A stretch of 64,000 nt of DNA from Bacteroidota bacterium (GTDB lineage: Bacteria > Bacteroidota > Bacteroidia > Flavobacteriales > Schleiferiaceae): the NCBI GenBank assembly GCA_024742495.1, contig JANSYJ010000005.1, positions 124,001-188,000 of the forward strand, read 5' to 3'. The notes under the pieces were generated by a model. That model searched no databases. It was given only the letters and a program-made list of their open reading frames with translations, and had not been told where the DNA came from. A program made the translations under genes and the position numbers. Of the stretch, positions 33,575 to 41,459 are shown piece by piece (position 1 is the stretch's first letter; each line of letters begins with the position of its first letter).

Positions 33575-34413
33575 TAGTTCAATAGTCCAAATACTAAGGC
33601 CAGCAAGTCATTTACACGTGCCGCTGGGTCGTTGCGAATGGCAGTTTCTTCTTCTCCCATTTTGTCATAAAGACCATCAAGGGCACGCTCGGTTGTATAA
33701 GCGGAAAGATCATCTACTTGAATAGGAGTAAGGTTGGCGAGGCTACCAATATTCCCAAAACCTGGCAAACCAATGTTCAAGAGATCATTATAGTCTTGAA
33801 CTAAATCTTCATAAGATTTTGCAACGCTAACATTTCCAATATTTATGGCTTCCAAAGTGCTATCTACCTTAGGCTCATAGGCCTGATACATTTGACCGCC
33901 GGTATTTGTACGTAAATAGGAAGTTGCCGATGTATCGCTGCCGCTTAATAAAATTGAACTCGCATCGAGGATACTCACATTGGTGATGGCGTCTGCAAAG
34001 ATGGGCTTAGCGGTATTAGCGGCACTTTCCGCTGCGCGGTTAATTCCTTCAATTACTTCGGCCTCAGTGCTGCTAATGCCAGGAATGGTAATTCCTAAAA
34101 TCGTAGTGCCATTGTATAAATCGTCACCAGTAATGGTGGCAATACCTAAATCGATGGTCTTAGTTTTTAAAGCCTCAATGGCAAATTTGGTTCCCGAAGG
34201 TAGGTTAAGCTTAACCTCAGGGTCGCCGAAATAGCCGTCAAATTGAGATAAATTGGCGATAGAGGTATCGGAACTCACATTGAGCGCCATTTTTAAACCG
34301 TCAATGATTTGAGCGGTGGAAATATTTCCGCTTAATACATCATCAATGGTATCATCGCTACAGGCAACAAAAAATATCGGGCTAAAAGCCAAAATCCAGA
34401 ATATCTTTTTCAT
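33574..34413 (-). CDS. DUF4197 lipoprotein
   Basis: A 279-residue lipoprotein from the ATG at 34413 (MKKIFWILAFSPIFFVACSDD, with a lipobox-like FVAC and Cys18); the track start is 48 nt upstream. DUF4197 signatures are present in order: GLKMALNVSSDTSIANLSQFDGYFGDPEVKLNLP, EGINRAAESAANTAKPIFADAITNVSILDASSILLSGSDTSATSYL and LDGLYDKMGEEETAIRNDPAARVNDLLALVFG. DUF4197 proteins are usually periplasmic or lipid-anchored and have no known activity. Here the family's usual AAT reads SAT. Confidence 0.85.
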   Translation of the reverse strand: MKKIFWILAFSPIFFVACSDDTIDDVLSGNISTAQIIDGLKMALNVSSDTSIANLSQFDGYFGDPEVKLNLPSGTKFAIEALKTKTIDLGIATITGDDLYNGTTILGITIPGISSTEAEVIEGINRAAESAANTAKPIFADAITNVSILDASSILLSGSDTSATSYLRTNTGGQMYQAYEPKVDSTLEAINIGNVSVAKSYEDLVQDYNDLLNIGLPGFGNIGSLANLTPIQVDDLSAYTTERALDGLYDKMGEEETAIRNDPAARVNDLLALVFGLLN

Positions 34414-34427
34414 AAGATTAATTTGTG

Positions 34428-34435
34428 CAAATCTA
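34428..34435 (-). promoter_or_regulatory. -7 box TAGATTTG for the DUF4197-ddl-coaD operon
   Basis: On the minus strand TAGATTTG is a perfect -7 match, 14 nt before the DUF4197 ATG. A TTG lies 23 nt further upstream, at the far end of the usual -33 spacing. Confidence 0.6.
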
Positions 34436-34462
34436 ATCATTAGTACAGCTTTGTGTTCCAAT

Positions 34463-35221
34463 TTATTGAGCTGCTTCTTTATTTTTCAAATAATGTTCAA
34501 AGCGCAGTCTATTTAAGAGACCAGGCCTTTCCCGTAAACCGGCCTTGCCCATGTAAATGCTGATTCCAACACCCGTGCCGGTAAAGTAAATACTGCTGCG
34601 ACTAGGCTCGAAAAGCTCTATCAGGTAGTCTTCACCTTCTTGTAAGCTCAAGCTAAGAGTATCGCTATTATCCACCCTTAAATTGATATCATCGGAAAGT
34701 GGCACCCTCACCGAGAAATAGTCTCTTTGTTTGAGGTCCCCAATCTCTTTATTCTCCATATAAACCTTAAGACCGTTCTTTATATTGGGATTAAGTTTCT
34801 TGGCAAAACGGAAAAAGTGCAGCACAGCACATTGACAATTTTTCAAACTGTCCTCGTTTTCCTTTTGGATCAAATGATACCTGATTGCCGCTACATCTTC
34901 ATGGTAAAAGAAAGTAGCAATTAGCTTTTCCCCACCGAAAGTTCGTTTTACGCTTTCAAGTCGAATAATATTACAACCCTTTCTTTGGGCATCGGCCTTT
35001 AGTCTATTGATTAAGACCACATCTGTTTTTCCATTGGAGTTGGAGTACTCCCACTCGCCCATTTCTACTGAACCTTCTGGCAATTCTTCCTGAGGTAGGA
35101 AAAGGTAAACCCCTAATTCGTTTTTGGCAAGCTTAAGGTAATTGTCGGATGGCACGAAACGAGTTCTGCTGCACCCTATGGCCAAAAGCGCTGTACTAAT
35201 AAGGAAGAGTTTTTTAAACAT
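34463..35221 (-). CDS. Lipoprotein of unknown function
   Basis: A 252-residue lipoprotein with signal peptide MFKKLFLISTALLAIGCSR and lipobox AIGC (Cys17). I do not recognise the family. The N-terminal half (LKADAQRKGCNIIRLESVKRTFGG) resembles the alpha/beta segment of periplasmic stress lipoproteins that read a-x-x-GCN-a-h. The second half is beta-rich (YFSVRVPLSDDINLRVDNSDTLSLSLQEGEDYLIEL). It is 13 bp from dinB on the same strand and 50 bp upstream of the DUF4197 ORF, and may share a transcript with dinB. Confidence 0.65.
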   Translation of the reverse strand: MFKKLFLISTALLAIGCSRTRFVPSDNYLKLAKNELGVYLFLPQEELPEGSVEMGEWEYSNSNGKTDVVLINRLKADAQRKGCNIIRLESVKRTFGGEKLIATFFYHEDVAAIRYHLIQKENEDSLKNCQCAVLHFFRFAKKLNPNIKNGLKVYMENKEIGDLKQRDYFSVRVPLSDDINLRVDNSDTLSLSLQEGEDYLIELFEPSRSSIYFTGTGVGISIYMGKAGLRERPGLLNRLRFEHYLKNKEAAQ

Positions 35222-35233
35222 GGCGGGCCGATC

Positions 35234-36319
35234 TTAAAACTTTAAGGTTAACTGGGTGCTGCTTGAATTGTTTTCGGGGTCGAAATTAGACAAACTAAGC
35301 CCTAAAAGTCGAATAGCTTCCCCGCGATATGAATTATTTAAAAGTTCCAAAGCGGCAGCCTTCAGTGTATCGCGATCTAAACTAAGCATAGCTATAGTTT
35401 TACTGCGGCTTATAGTCTCAAAATTTTGACTTTTCATTTTTAAAGTAACGGTTCTACCGGGCATAGCTTGCTCTTTAAGCCGCTTATACCAAATTTCAAA
35501 TATGTCGTTAAAAGCCGATTCGACTTCAATTTGGCCAATGAGGTCGCGATCGAAGGTTCTTTCGGCCCCTAGGGATTTACGTTCACGGGAGGGTTTAACC
35601 GCAGTCTTTTGGAGGCCGCGAACAATCTGATAATAATGCTGACCTGCTTTACCAAACTCCTGTTTTAAAAGGGCAAGATCCCATTCCTTTAAATCGCGTC
35701 CCCGGTGTATGCCCAGGCTTTTCATCTTAGCGGCCGTTTTTTCACCAACGCCAAAAAACTTGTTAATGGCCAAGTCCTCTAAAAAGGGAATTACTTCTTC
35801 GGGCATTATGGTTTTTTGCCCATTTGGTTTGTTGATGTCCGAAGCGACCTTGGCCAAGAATTTATTAATGCTTATTCCGGCTGAAGCATTTAGCGACACT
35901 TCATTTTTAATTTCGGCTCTAATTTGACGCGCTATTTTACTGGCGCTGCTAATCCCCGCTTTGTTTACGCTAACATCTAAATAGGCTTCATCTAAAGAGA
36001 GGGGTTCTACTAAATCGGTATAACGGAAAAATATGTGCCGAATTTGCTCTGAAACGGCTCGATACTTTTTAAAATCGGGTTTAACGAAAATCAAACCGGG
36101 GCATCTTCGATAGGCAATTGCAGAAGCCATTGCAGAGCGCACCCCATATTTTCGTGCCTCATAACTCGCGGCGGCAACTACGCCCCGTTCTCGGGAGCCT
36201 CCCACCGCTATGGCTTTACCTCGAAGTGCTGGATCATCCCGCTGTTCAACGGATGCGTAAAATGCATCCATATCAACATGAATTATTTTGCGAATGTATT
36301 CTTCCGGGATATCTTCCAA
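35234..36319 (-). CDS. dinB: DNA polymerase IV (Y-family translesion polymerase), TTG start
   Basis: A 361-residue Y-family polymerase. Palm and finger motifs are intact: IIHVDMDAFYASVEQRDDPALRGK (metal-binding D near residue 16), SYEARKYGVRSAM, VEPLSLDEAYLDVS (catalytic D-E) and the little-finger region KSLGAERTFDRD. The C-terminus ends in SNFDPENNSSSTQLTLKF, which includes a QLTLF-like beta-clamp-binding peptide. The start is TTG at 36319; an in-frame TAG lies seven codons upstream and no ATG precedes the conserved region. It diverges from a large secreted protein gene across 46 bp. Confidence 0.94.
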   Translation of the reverse strand: MEDIPEEYIRKIIHVDMDAFYASVEQRDDPALRGKAIAVGGSRERGVVAAASYEARKYGVRSAMASAIAYRRCPGLIFVKPDFKKYRAVSEQIRHIFFRYTDLVEPLSLDEAYLDVSVNKAGISSASKIARQIRAEIKNEVSLNASAGISINKFLAKVASDINKPNGQKTIMPEEVIPFLEDLAINKFFGVGEKTAAKMKSLGIHRGRDLKEWDLALLKQEFGKAGQHYYQIVRGLQKTAVKPSRERKSLGAERTFDRDLIGQIEVESAFNDIFEIWYKRLKEQAMPGRTVTLKMKSQNFETISRSKTIAMLSLDRDTLKAAALELLNNSYRGEAIRLLGLSLSNFDPENNSSSTQLTLKF

Positions 36320-36365
36320 GGTGGAGCAAATTTTGGCCTAATTTAGCAGGAATTCAATTTTCACT

Positions 36366-39300
36366 ATGCCTATTTTATACCGTACTCTAAGTTTCTGCGC
36401 TGCTTTAATTTGTGTTTTCTCGCTTAATGCACAAGACTATAAAGCAATGATGGAAGATCCAACATTTTCAATTGCTGAAGTTAAGCAAGCCGCTGAAACT
36501 TGGTTTGAAGAAAATGGCAAAGGGGAAGGTTCAGGGTATAAAGGCTTTCAGCGTTGGTTATGGTCGCAAGAATATCGATTTGGATTAGATGGTAATCGCG
36601 CAAATACCGACCCCTATTTTGCCGAAAAACAGTTCGAGCAGATTCAAGCAGGAATGCAACAAGCAGCTTCTAGTAGCTGGCAAGATTTTGGTCCCTATGC
36701 GGTAGATAGCATTACCGGGCATTACAGTCCGGGTTTAGGAAGAGTGGAATGCTTTTACTTTGATCCAAACGACCTAGATTATCTTTACTTGGGTTCGCGA
36801 AGCGGCGGTTTTTGGAAAAGCACCGATGGCGGCCAAAGCTGGTCCGGTTCAAGCACGGAGTTTCTAGTGGCAACTGGTGTAAATACCATGGCCGTATCAC
36901 CAACTAATCGGGATTCGGTATTAATTAATCTCCGCAATGCACGCAATGGCACCAGTCACGGTATTTACCGCTCCATTGATGGCGGCTTAACTTGGTCTCT
37001 TTCGGCCTTTAACCCGACTGCAATTTCGTGGACTGGCCTTGGGAATAACGGACAGGTTTACCAATTGGCTTACCACCCTACGATTAAGGATCGGGTATAT
37101 GTTGGAACCAATGAAGGACTCTATATTTCAAATGATAATCTTCAAACTTGGACCCGTGTTGTGCCAAATGCGAATGTGACTCATATTCAATTTCACCCAA
37201 GCGATAGCGCCATTGTTTATATCTACGACGATTATCACTGGGGTGCCAATGGCAACTACATCTTGGTTTCCCAGGATGGAGGATTAACTTTCAGTCAGAG
37301 TGATGAGCTCATTAATAATAGTGGTTCCAATGTAGAAATTGCTGTTAGTCCAGATTGCCCAGATTGTTTATTCGCGGCCTCAGCGAATGGGGTATGGAAA
37401 AGCTTTGACAAAGGACTTAACTTTACCTTCATGACCAATCCCGCAGGAGTTTGCGATGGCTTTGCGGTAAGTGATATGGATACCTCAGTGATGATTTATG
37501 GTATGCTTGATGTTTACCGAAGCTTTGATGGCGGACGAAACTTCAATAAAGTGGCCAATTGGTTTGTAAATGGTGGTAGCCTTCCTTTCAACGGTCCACA
37601 ATACGTGCATGCCGACCTCCGGGAAATTCGTGCCCATAATGGGGAGTTTTACATTGGTACAGATGGCTATCTCGCAAAAAGTAGCAATAGCGGAATCGAT
37701 TGGCAAAGACTATCGAGAGGTACGGGAATACGTGAGTTTTACTCAATTGGCCTTTCGCAATCCGAGCATTATTCTACCATGGCTGGTTCACAAGATAACG
37801 GCACTAGCATTTACCGCAAAGAAGGTTGGGTGGAGTTTTACGGCGCCGATGGCATGGAGTCTTTAATCCATCCTTTAAACCCCGAATGGATGATGGGCAG
37901 TGTTCAGTATGGCACACGCAGATTAACTTTCGATGCCGGTCGCAGTCAAAGAGCAGCAACGCCAACGGGACAATCTGGAGCCTGGGAAGCACCATTGGAA
38001 CGCAGCAGCACCAATCACATGAAGCTTTATCATTTTGGAGAAGATGTATATGAGAGTGAAGACTTCGGTTTAAATTGGAACCAAATAGGCAGCCCATTAT
38101 TTACTGATGAAACAGTAAGGGCGGCCATCGCCCCTAATGATGGAAACATTATTGCTGTTTCACGGCAAAGTTCTTTAGAGTTGTCCTTTAATGGAGGTAA
38201 TACCTTCCGATTGCGAAGTACTGGATTGCCAAGTGCTAGCATTACAGATGTCACTTTTGCCCCCCATTCAGATTCGATTATTGTGGTTACCTATGCTACC
38301 CATCAAAATAATGGACAAAAGGTTTTCATCAGCTATGATCAAGGTTTAAGCTGGTCTAATATCACGGCGAACTTGGGTGATATGCCTATTCGCTCAGTTG
38401 TTATTGATCACAGCCCAGATCATAACATTTACCTAGGCGCGGAAATTGGAGTTTATGTAAAGCCAATGCAAGGCAGCAACTGGTCTCTCTATAATGCGGG
38501 CTTACCGAATATGAGCGTTACAGATCTCGAGATAATGTATGGCGCCAATCTTTTAAGAGCGGCAACTTGGGGTCGTGGTATGTGGCAAATTTCTCTAAAG
38601 GATAGGGTGGATTACCCAAAAATCATCCACACCGAGATGGAACATCGCATCGGCTTTCAATCACCAACGGATGTGATGAGCCAGCATGTTCAGGCCACTA
38701 TATCTTATGCACGAAGTATTGACACCGTTTACCTGCAATGGTCCGCAAATGGCTTGGGCCTTGATAGTATTATTGGGATGGTATTTCAACAAGATTCAAC
38801 CTGGCAAACCATTGAACCAATCCCTGCCCAAGCGAAGGATTCAGATCTTTACTTTAAAATTATCGCTGTTGGTGATCAAAATGATACTTCCATCACTTTT
38901 CGATATCACTATCGCGTTCAAGGGGAAGATTATTGTTTAACTGGAAATGATCCCGCCGACTTTACCGATGCCTATATCGATGAGGTTCAAATGTCTAATA
39001 TTCAGAATATTAGTTCTCGTTCACCTTATAGCGATTTCACTTCTAATTATATAAATCTAAACACCAATCAATCCTATACCTTATTAGTAGTAACGGTAAA
39101 TCCAAGTCCTACTGATGTGGTGCGAGCTTGGATTGATTTTGATGGCGATTCGGCATTTTCACCTTCCGAGCAATTGAATATGTCGGCTTTAGATCCTTTA
39201 AACTCCTCCTTTGTAACCATTAATCTACCTCAGTTTAGCAATACCGATACGGTGCGAATGAGGGTGCGGGTAATGCCCAATTATCTGCCAGCTGATGCTT

Positions 39301-39602
39301 GTAATTATTATGGGGGAGAGGCGGAAGACTACAGCGTGGTGCTCATTGGAAATGGCTTAAGCTTATCGGAATGGGAAGGTCCTGAACCGAAAATTTATCC
39401 AAATCCAGCCAGCGAATTTTTAAATATTGAGGCCAAACAGCTTGATTCTTATAGAATTCTAAATGCCAATGGTCAGGAGCTAAAAGCGGCGGACCTTAAC
39501 CGTGATCAAATATCTTTGAAAGACCTTGGTTCAGGGACCTATATCATCGAATTACATCATCAGAATGGGCAGTTCTGGCGTTCAACCTTCATTAAAAACT
39601 AA
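36366..39602 (+). CDS. Large T9SS cargo: Asp-box beta-propeller with GEVED and C-terminal sorting domains
   Basis: A 1078-residue secreted protein. Order: signal peptide (YRTLSFCAALICVFSLNAQ), a short helical prodomain-like part, then a sortilin/VPS10-like region of repeated Asp boxes such as FWKSTDGGQSW, IYRSIDGGLTW and FISYDQGLSW over residues about 110-740. A C-terminal GEVED domain (AWIDFDGDSAFSPSEQ ... YYGGEAEDYSVV) and a type A T9SS sorting domain beginning KIYPNPASEFLNIEA follow. It should be exported by the PorQ-containing T9SS and attached to or released from the cell surface. No catalytic residues are recognised; ligand unknown. Confidence 0.87.
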   Translation: MPILYRTLSFCAALICVFSLNAQDYKAMMEDPTFSIAEVKQAAETWFEENGKGEGSGYKGFQRWLWSQEYRFGLDGNRANTDPYFAEKQFEQIQAGMQQAASSSWQDFGPYAVDSITGHYSPGLGRVECFYFDPNDLDYLYLGSRSGGFWKSTDGGQSWSGSSTEFLVATGVNTMAVSPTNRDSVLINLRNARNGTSHGIYRSIDGGLTWSLSAFNPTAISWTGLGNNGQVYQLAYHPTIKDRVYVGTNEGLYISNDNLQTWTRVVPNANVTHIQFHPSDSAIVYIYDDYHWGANGNYILVSQDGGLTFSQSDELINNSGSNVEIAVSPDCPDCLFAASANGVWKSFDKGLNFTFMTNPAGVCDGFAVSDMDTSVMIYGMLDVYRSFDGGRNFNKVANWFVNGGSLPFNGPQYVHADLREIRAHNGEFYIGTDGYLAKSSNSGIDWQRLSRGTGIREFYSIGLSQSEHYSTMAGSQDNGTSIYRKEGWVEFYGADGMESLIHPLNPEWMMGSVQYGTRRLTFDAGRSQRAATPTGQSGAWEAPLERSSTNHMKLYHFGEDVYESEDFGLNWNQIGSPLFTDETVRAAIAPNDGNIIAVSRQSSLELSFNGGNTFRLRSTGLPSASITDVTFAPHSDSIIVVTYATHQNNGQKVFISYDQGLSWSNITANLGDMPIRSVVIDHSPDHNIYLGAEIGVYVKPMQGSNWSLYNAGLPNMSVTDLEIMYGANLLRAATWGRGMWQISLKDRVDYPKIIHTEMEHRIGFQSPTDVMSQHVQATISYARSIDTVYLQWSANGLGLDSIIGMVFQQDSTWQTIEPIPAQAKDSDLYFKIIAVGDQNDTSITFRYHYRVQGEDYCLTGNDPADFTDAYIDEVQMSNIQNISSRSPYSDFTSNYINLNTNQSYTLLVVTVNPSPTDVVRAWIDFDGDSAFSPSEQLNMSALDPLNSSFVTINLPQFSNTDTVRMRVRVMPNYLPADACNYYGGEAEDYSVVLIGNGLSLSEWEGPEPKIYPNPASEFLNIEAKQLDSYRILNANGQELKAADLNRDQISLKDLGSGTYIIELHHQNGQFWRSTFIKN

Positions 39603-39604
39603 GT

Positions 39605-40021
39605 ATGCGAAAATTAGTAGCATTTCTATTGGTGCTTAGCGCGATGGCCTGTGGGAGTCAAAAGAAAAATGGTGCCTTGCAGGTTGAGATCCAAGATTAC
39701 TATTTCGATCAACAGATTGGCGGCACAGCGGAAGCGGGGATAAATGAATCCTACTATTTTAAGTTTGAGGATGATTCTGCGATTATGGAGCGCATGACCG
39801 TAGGAGGGAAAAGCTATGATCTTAAAAGCAAAGATGGGATGCTTTTTCAGGCCACAACCGAACTAATGTCTAATGATGAGGTTAATCCTGCCTCTTTTCG
39901 CAAAGTGAGCCTTATCGGAAAAGCAAGGCGTGGAGATGGCATGATTCATATTCAACTGGACTCCGTGCCGATGCGAGAGCAAATTTTTATGCCTAGTGCT
40001 CTACCGCAAGGAGATCGTTAA
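39605..40021 (+). CDS. Small lipoprotein downstream of the large T9SS cargo gene
   Basis: A 138-residue lipoprotein with signal peptide MRKLVAFLLVLSAMACGSQ and Cys16 in AMAC. The mature protein has an all-beta look (VEIQDYYFDQQIGGTAEAGINESYYFKFEDDSAIMERMTVGGK). I do not recognise a family. It starts 2 bp after the T9SS cargo stop, so the two are cotranscribed and may act together at the surface. Its stop overlaps the stop of the convergent methyltransferase gene (TTAA). Confidence 0.72.
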   Translation: MRKLVAFLLVLSAMACGSQKKNGALQVEIQDYYFDQQIGGTAEAGINESYYFKFEDDSAIMERMTVGGKSYDLKSKDGMLFQATTELMSNDEVNPASFRKVSLIGKARRGDGMIHIQLDSVPMREQIFMPSALPQGDR

Positions 40022-40767
40022 ATTTTACGAGCGATAAAGAAGCCATAACTGTAATAGGCTTGGAACTTGCGATATAGTTCATATTCCATGCGATGCGCTT
40101 CAACTACTTTTTTGGCTAGTTCCGAATGCTTGTGCTCCTTCAAGAAAAGAGGAATTGTTTGCTCCAAAGGTTCAAAGTAGTTGTTTAGCCAGCTATTCGC
40201 TTCTAAAATAAAGCTGTTAATTAGCTCATATCCGTGCGACTCCAATTGCTTGGCCTTTTCTTCAAGCGTAGCTATTTCTGGATATTCAGCATTCCAATAG
40301 GCCTCAATTTCAGCGGGGCGATTAGCGCTAGTCCAGCAAATTTCACTTATTGCCAAAATGCCATCATCAACCAGAAATTCCCGCCATTTTTTTAGGCCAT
40401 TGGCAAAGCCCATGCTGTAAATAGCACCTTCCGACCAAATTAAATCTAAACTCTGGGCCTTAAAGCTCAGTTGATTCATGTCTTCTTGTGCAAGGCTAAT
40501 GGTCTGTTTCGGTGCTAAGCTTGAGGCTTGCTTTTCAAGCTTTTTTAAAAAAGCAGGAAAGAGGTCAACTGCCCTAATCTGCCAATTTGTTTCCCTCGCA
40601 AGAATTAAGGTACTGGCTCCTGTGCCACAACCAATATCGGCTACCTTTAATGAGGAGGCTGGATTAAGACCAGTAAGGGCCATGGCTTTAAGGGTTTCCG
40701 TTGTGCTCCCTGGACCTTGGCGGTGATTTCGAAGATGTAAATCGATCAGTAGACCTAATTCAGTCAC
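40018..40767 (-). CDS. Class I SAM-dependent methyltransferase
   Basis: A 249-residue Rossmann-fold methyltransferase with motif I VADIGCGTGASTLILARE (residues about 42-59), an acidic motif II end in AVDLFPAFL, and SLDLIWSEGAIYSMGF in motif IV. The N-terminus, GLLIDLHLRNHRQGPGSTTETLKAMALTG, matches a Bacteroidota/Firmicutes group of small methyltransferases with unknown substrate. It overlaps the SMUG2-type glycosylase gene by 8 bp at its start, so the two are probably coupled. Confidence 0.85.
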   Translation of the reverse strand: MTELGLLIDLHLRNHRQGPGSTTETLKAMALTGLNPASSLKVADIGCGTGASTLILARETNWQIRAVDLFPAFLKKLEKQASSLAPKQTISLAQEDMNQLSFKAQSLDLIWSEGAIYSMGFANGLKKWREFLVDDGILAISEICWTSANRPAEIEAYWNAEYPEIATLEEKAKQLESHGYELINSFILEANSWLNNYFEPLEQTIPLFLKEHKHSELAKKVVEAHRMEYELYRKFQAYYSYGFFIARKI

Positions 40768-41458
40768 GAGGCTCGGGTTTTAATTGCCCTAAGAATTTTT
40801 GGAGGTATTCATCCAAGGCTTTTCGCTTATACTGCATAATATAGCGCGGATGCTCCAAAGGAATTAAGCTTTCGAAGAGCTTTGCTTCTTTATTGAGTTT
40901 TGTGAGGTATTTCATGTTTTTACCGGTACCCCAAACTACCGCGCTTTTGGGATTTCCGCAGAGCTCGATTTGGCATCTAAGCTGCTCAATCATAAAATCT
41001 TTAACCGCCAGAAATAGCGCCTCTTCATCGTAATAGTTCCAATTTATCCAATTGCCTTTCTCATTAAAATGCAGGAAGCCCAAGGGACAAGCAGCGCCTA
41101 TAAACCAGTCTTGGTAAAATAGATCTGGACCGCCATAAGCTTCGATCATCTTGTACACAAACTCCGATGAAGTTTCACGTGTTTCAATGCTGGTGCTAAT
41201 TTCGCAGGCATCGCGTAAGGAAGGACTATCGGTAAATGGAATTCCAGTTTGACCTGCTCCTAAGCGGCCGGGGTTTATACCGAGAATTAAGCCACGAGGA
41301 CGAGTGTCGGAATAATACTTTCCGTAAAATTCATGAAGTAAACGATCAACCTCCGCTTCTTGGTTTTGATAGGGGTTCATCACCCGTACCTTAGCCGGAA
41401 GCTTATTTTCATCTAAACTAAGCTGACCGTAAAATTTAAGAATTTGATCTTTAAGCAT
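40760..41458 (-). CDS. SMUG2-family uracil-DNA glycosylase-like protein (DUF4918)
   Basis: A 232-residue member of the uracil-DNA glycosylase superfamily. Motif A is LILGINPGRLGAGQTGIPFTDSP, matching the SMUG2 signature G-I-N-P-G. IGAACPLGFLHFNEKGNWINWNYYD and the motif B-like LEHPRYIMQYKRK close the active site. It should remove uracil or damaged pyrimidines from DNA. It lies upstream of and overlaps the methyltransferase gene, and is 1 bp after the secreted choice-of-anchor I gene on the same strand. Confidence 0.9.
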   Translation of the reverse strand: MLKDQILKFYGQLSLDENKLPAKVRVMNPYQNQEAEVDRLLHEFYGKYYSDTRPRGLILGINPGRLGAGQTGIPFTDSPSLRDACEISTSIETRETSSEFVYKMIEAYGGPDLFYQDWFIGAACPLGFLHFNEKGNWINWNYYDEEALFLAVKDFMIEQLRCQIELCGNPKSAVVWGTGKNMKYLTKLNKEAKLFESLIPLEHPRYIMQYKRKALDEYLQKFLGQLKPEPRD

Positions 41459-41459
41459 C

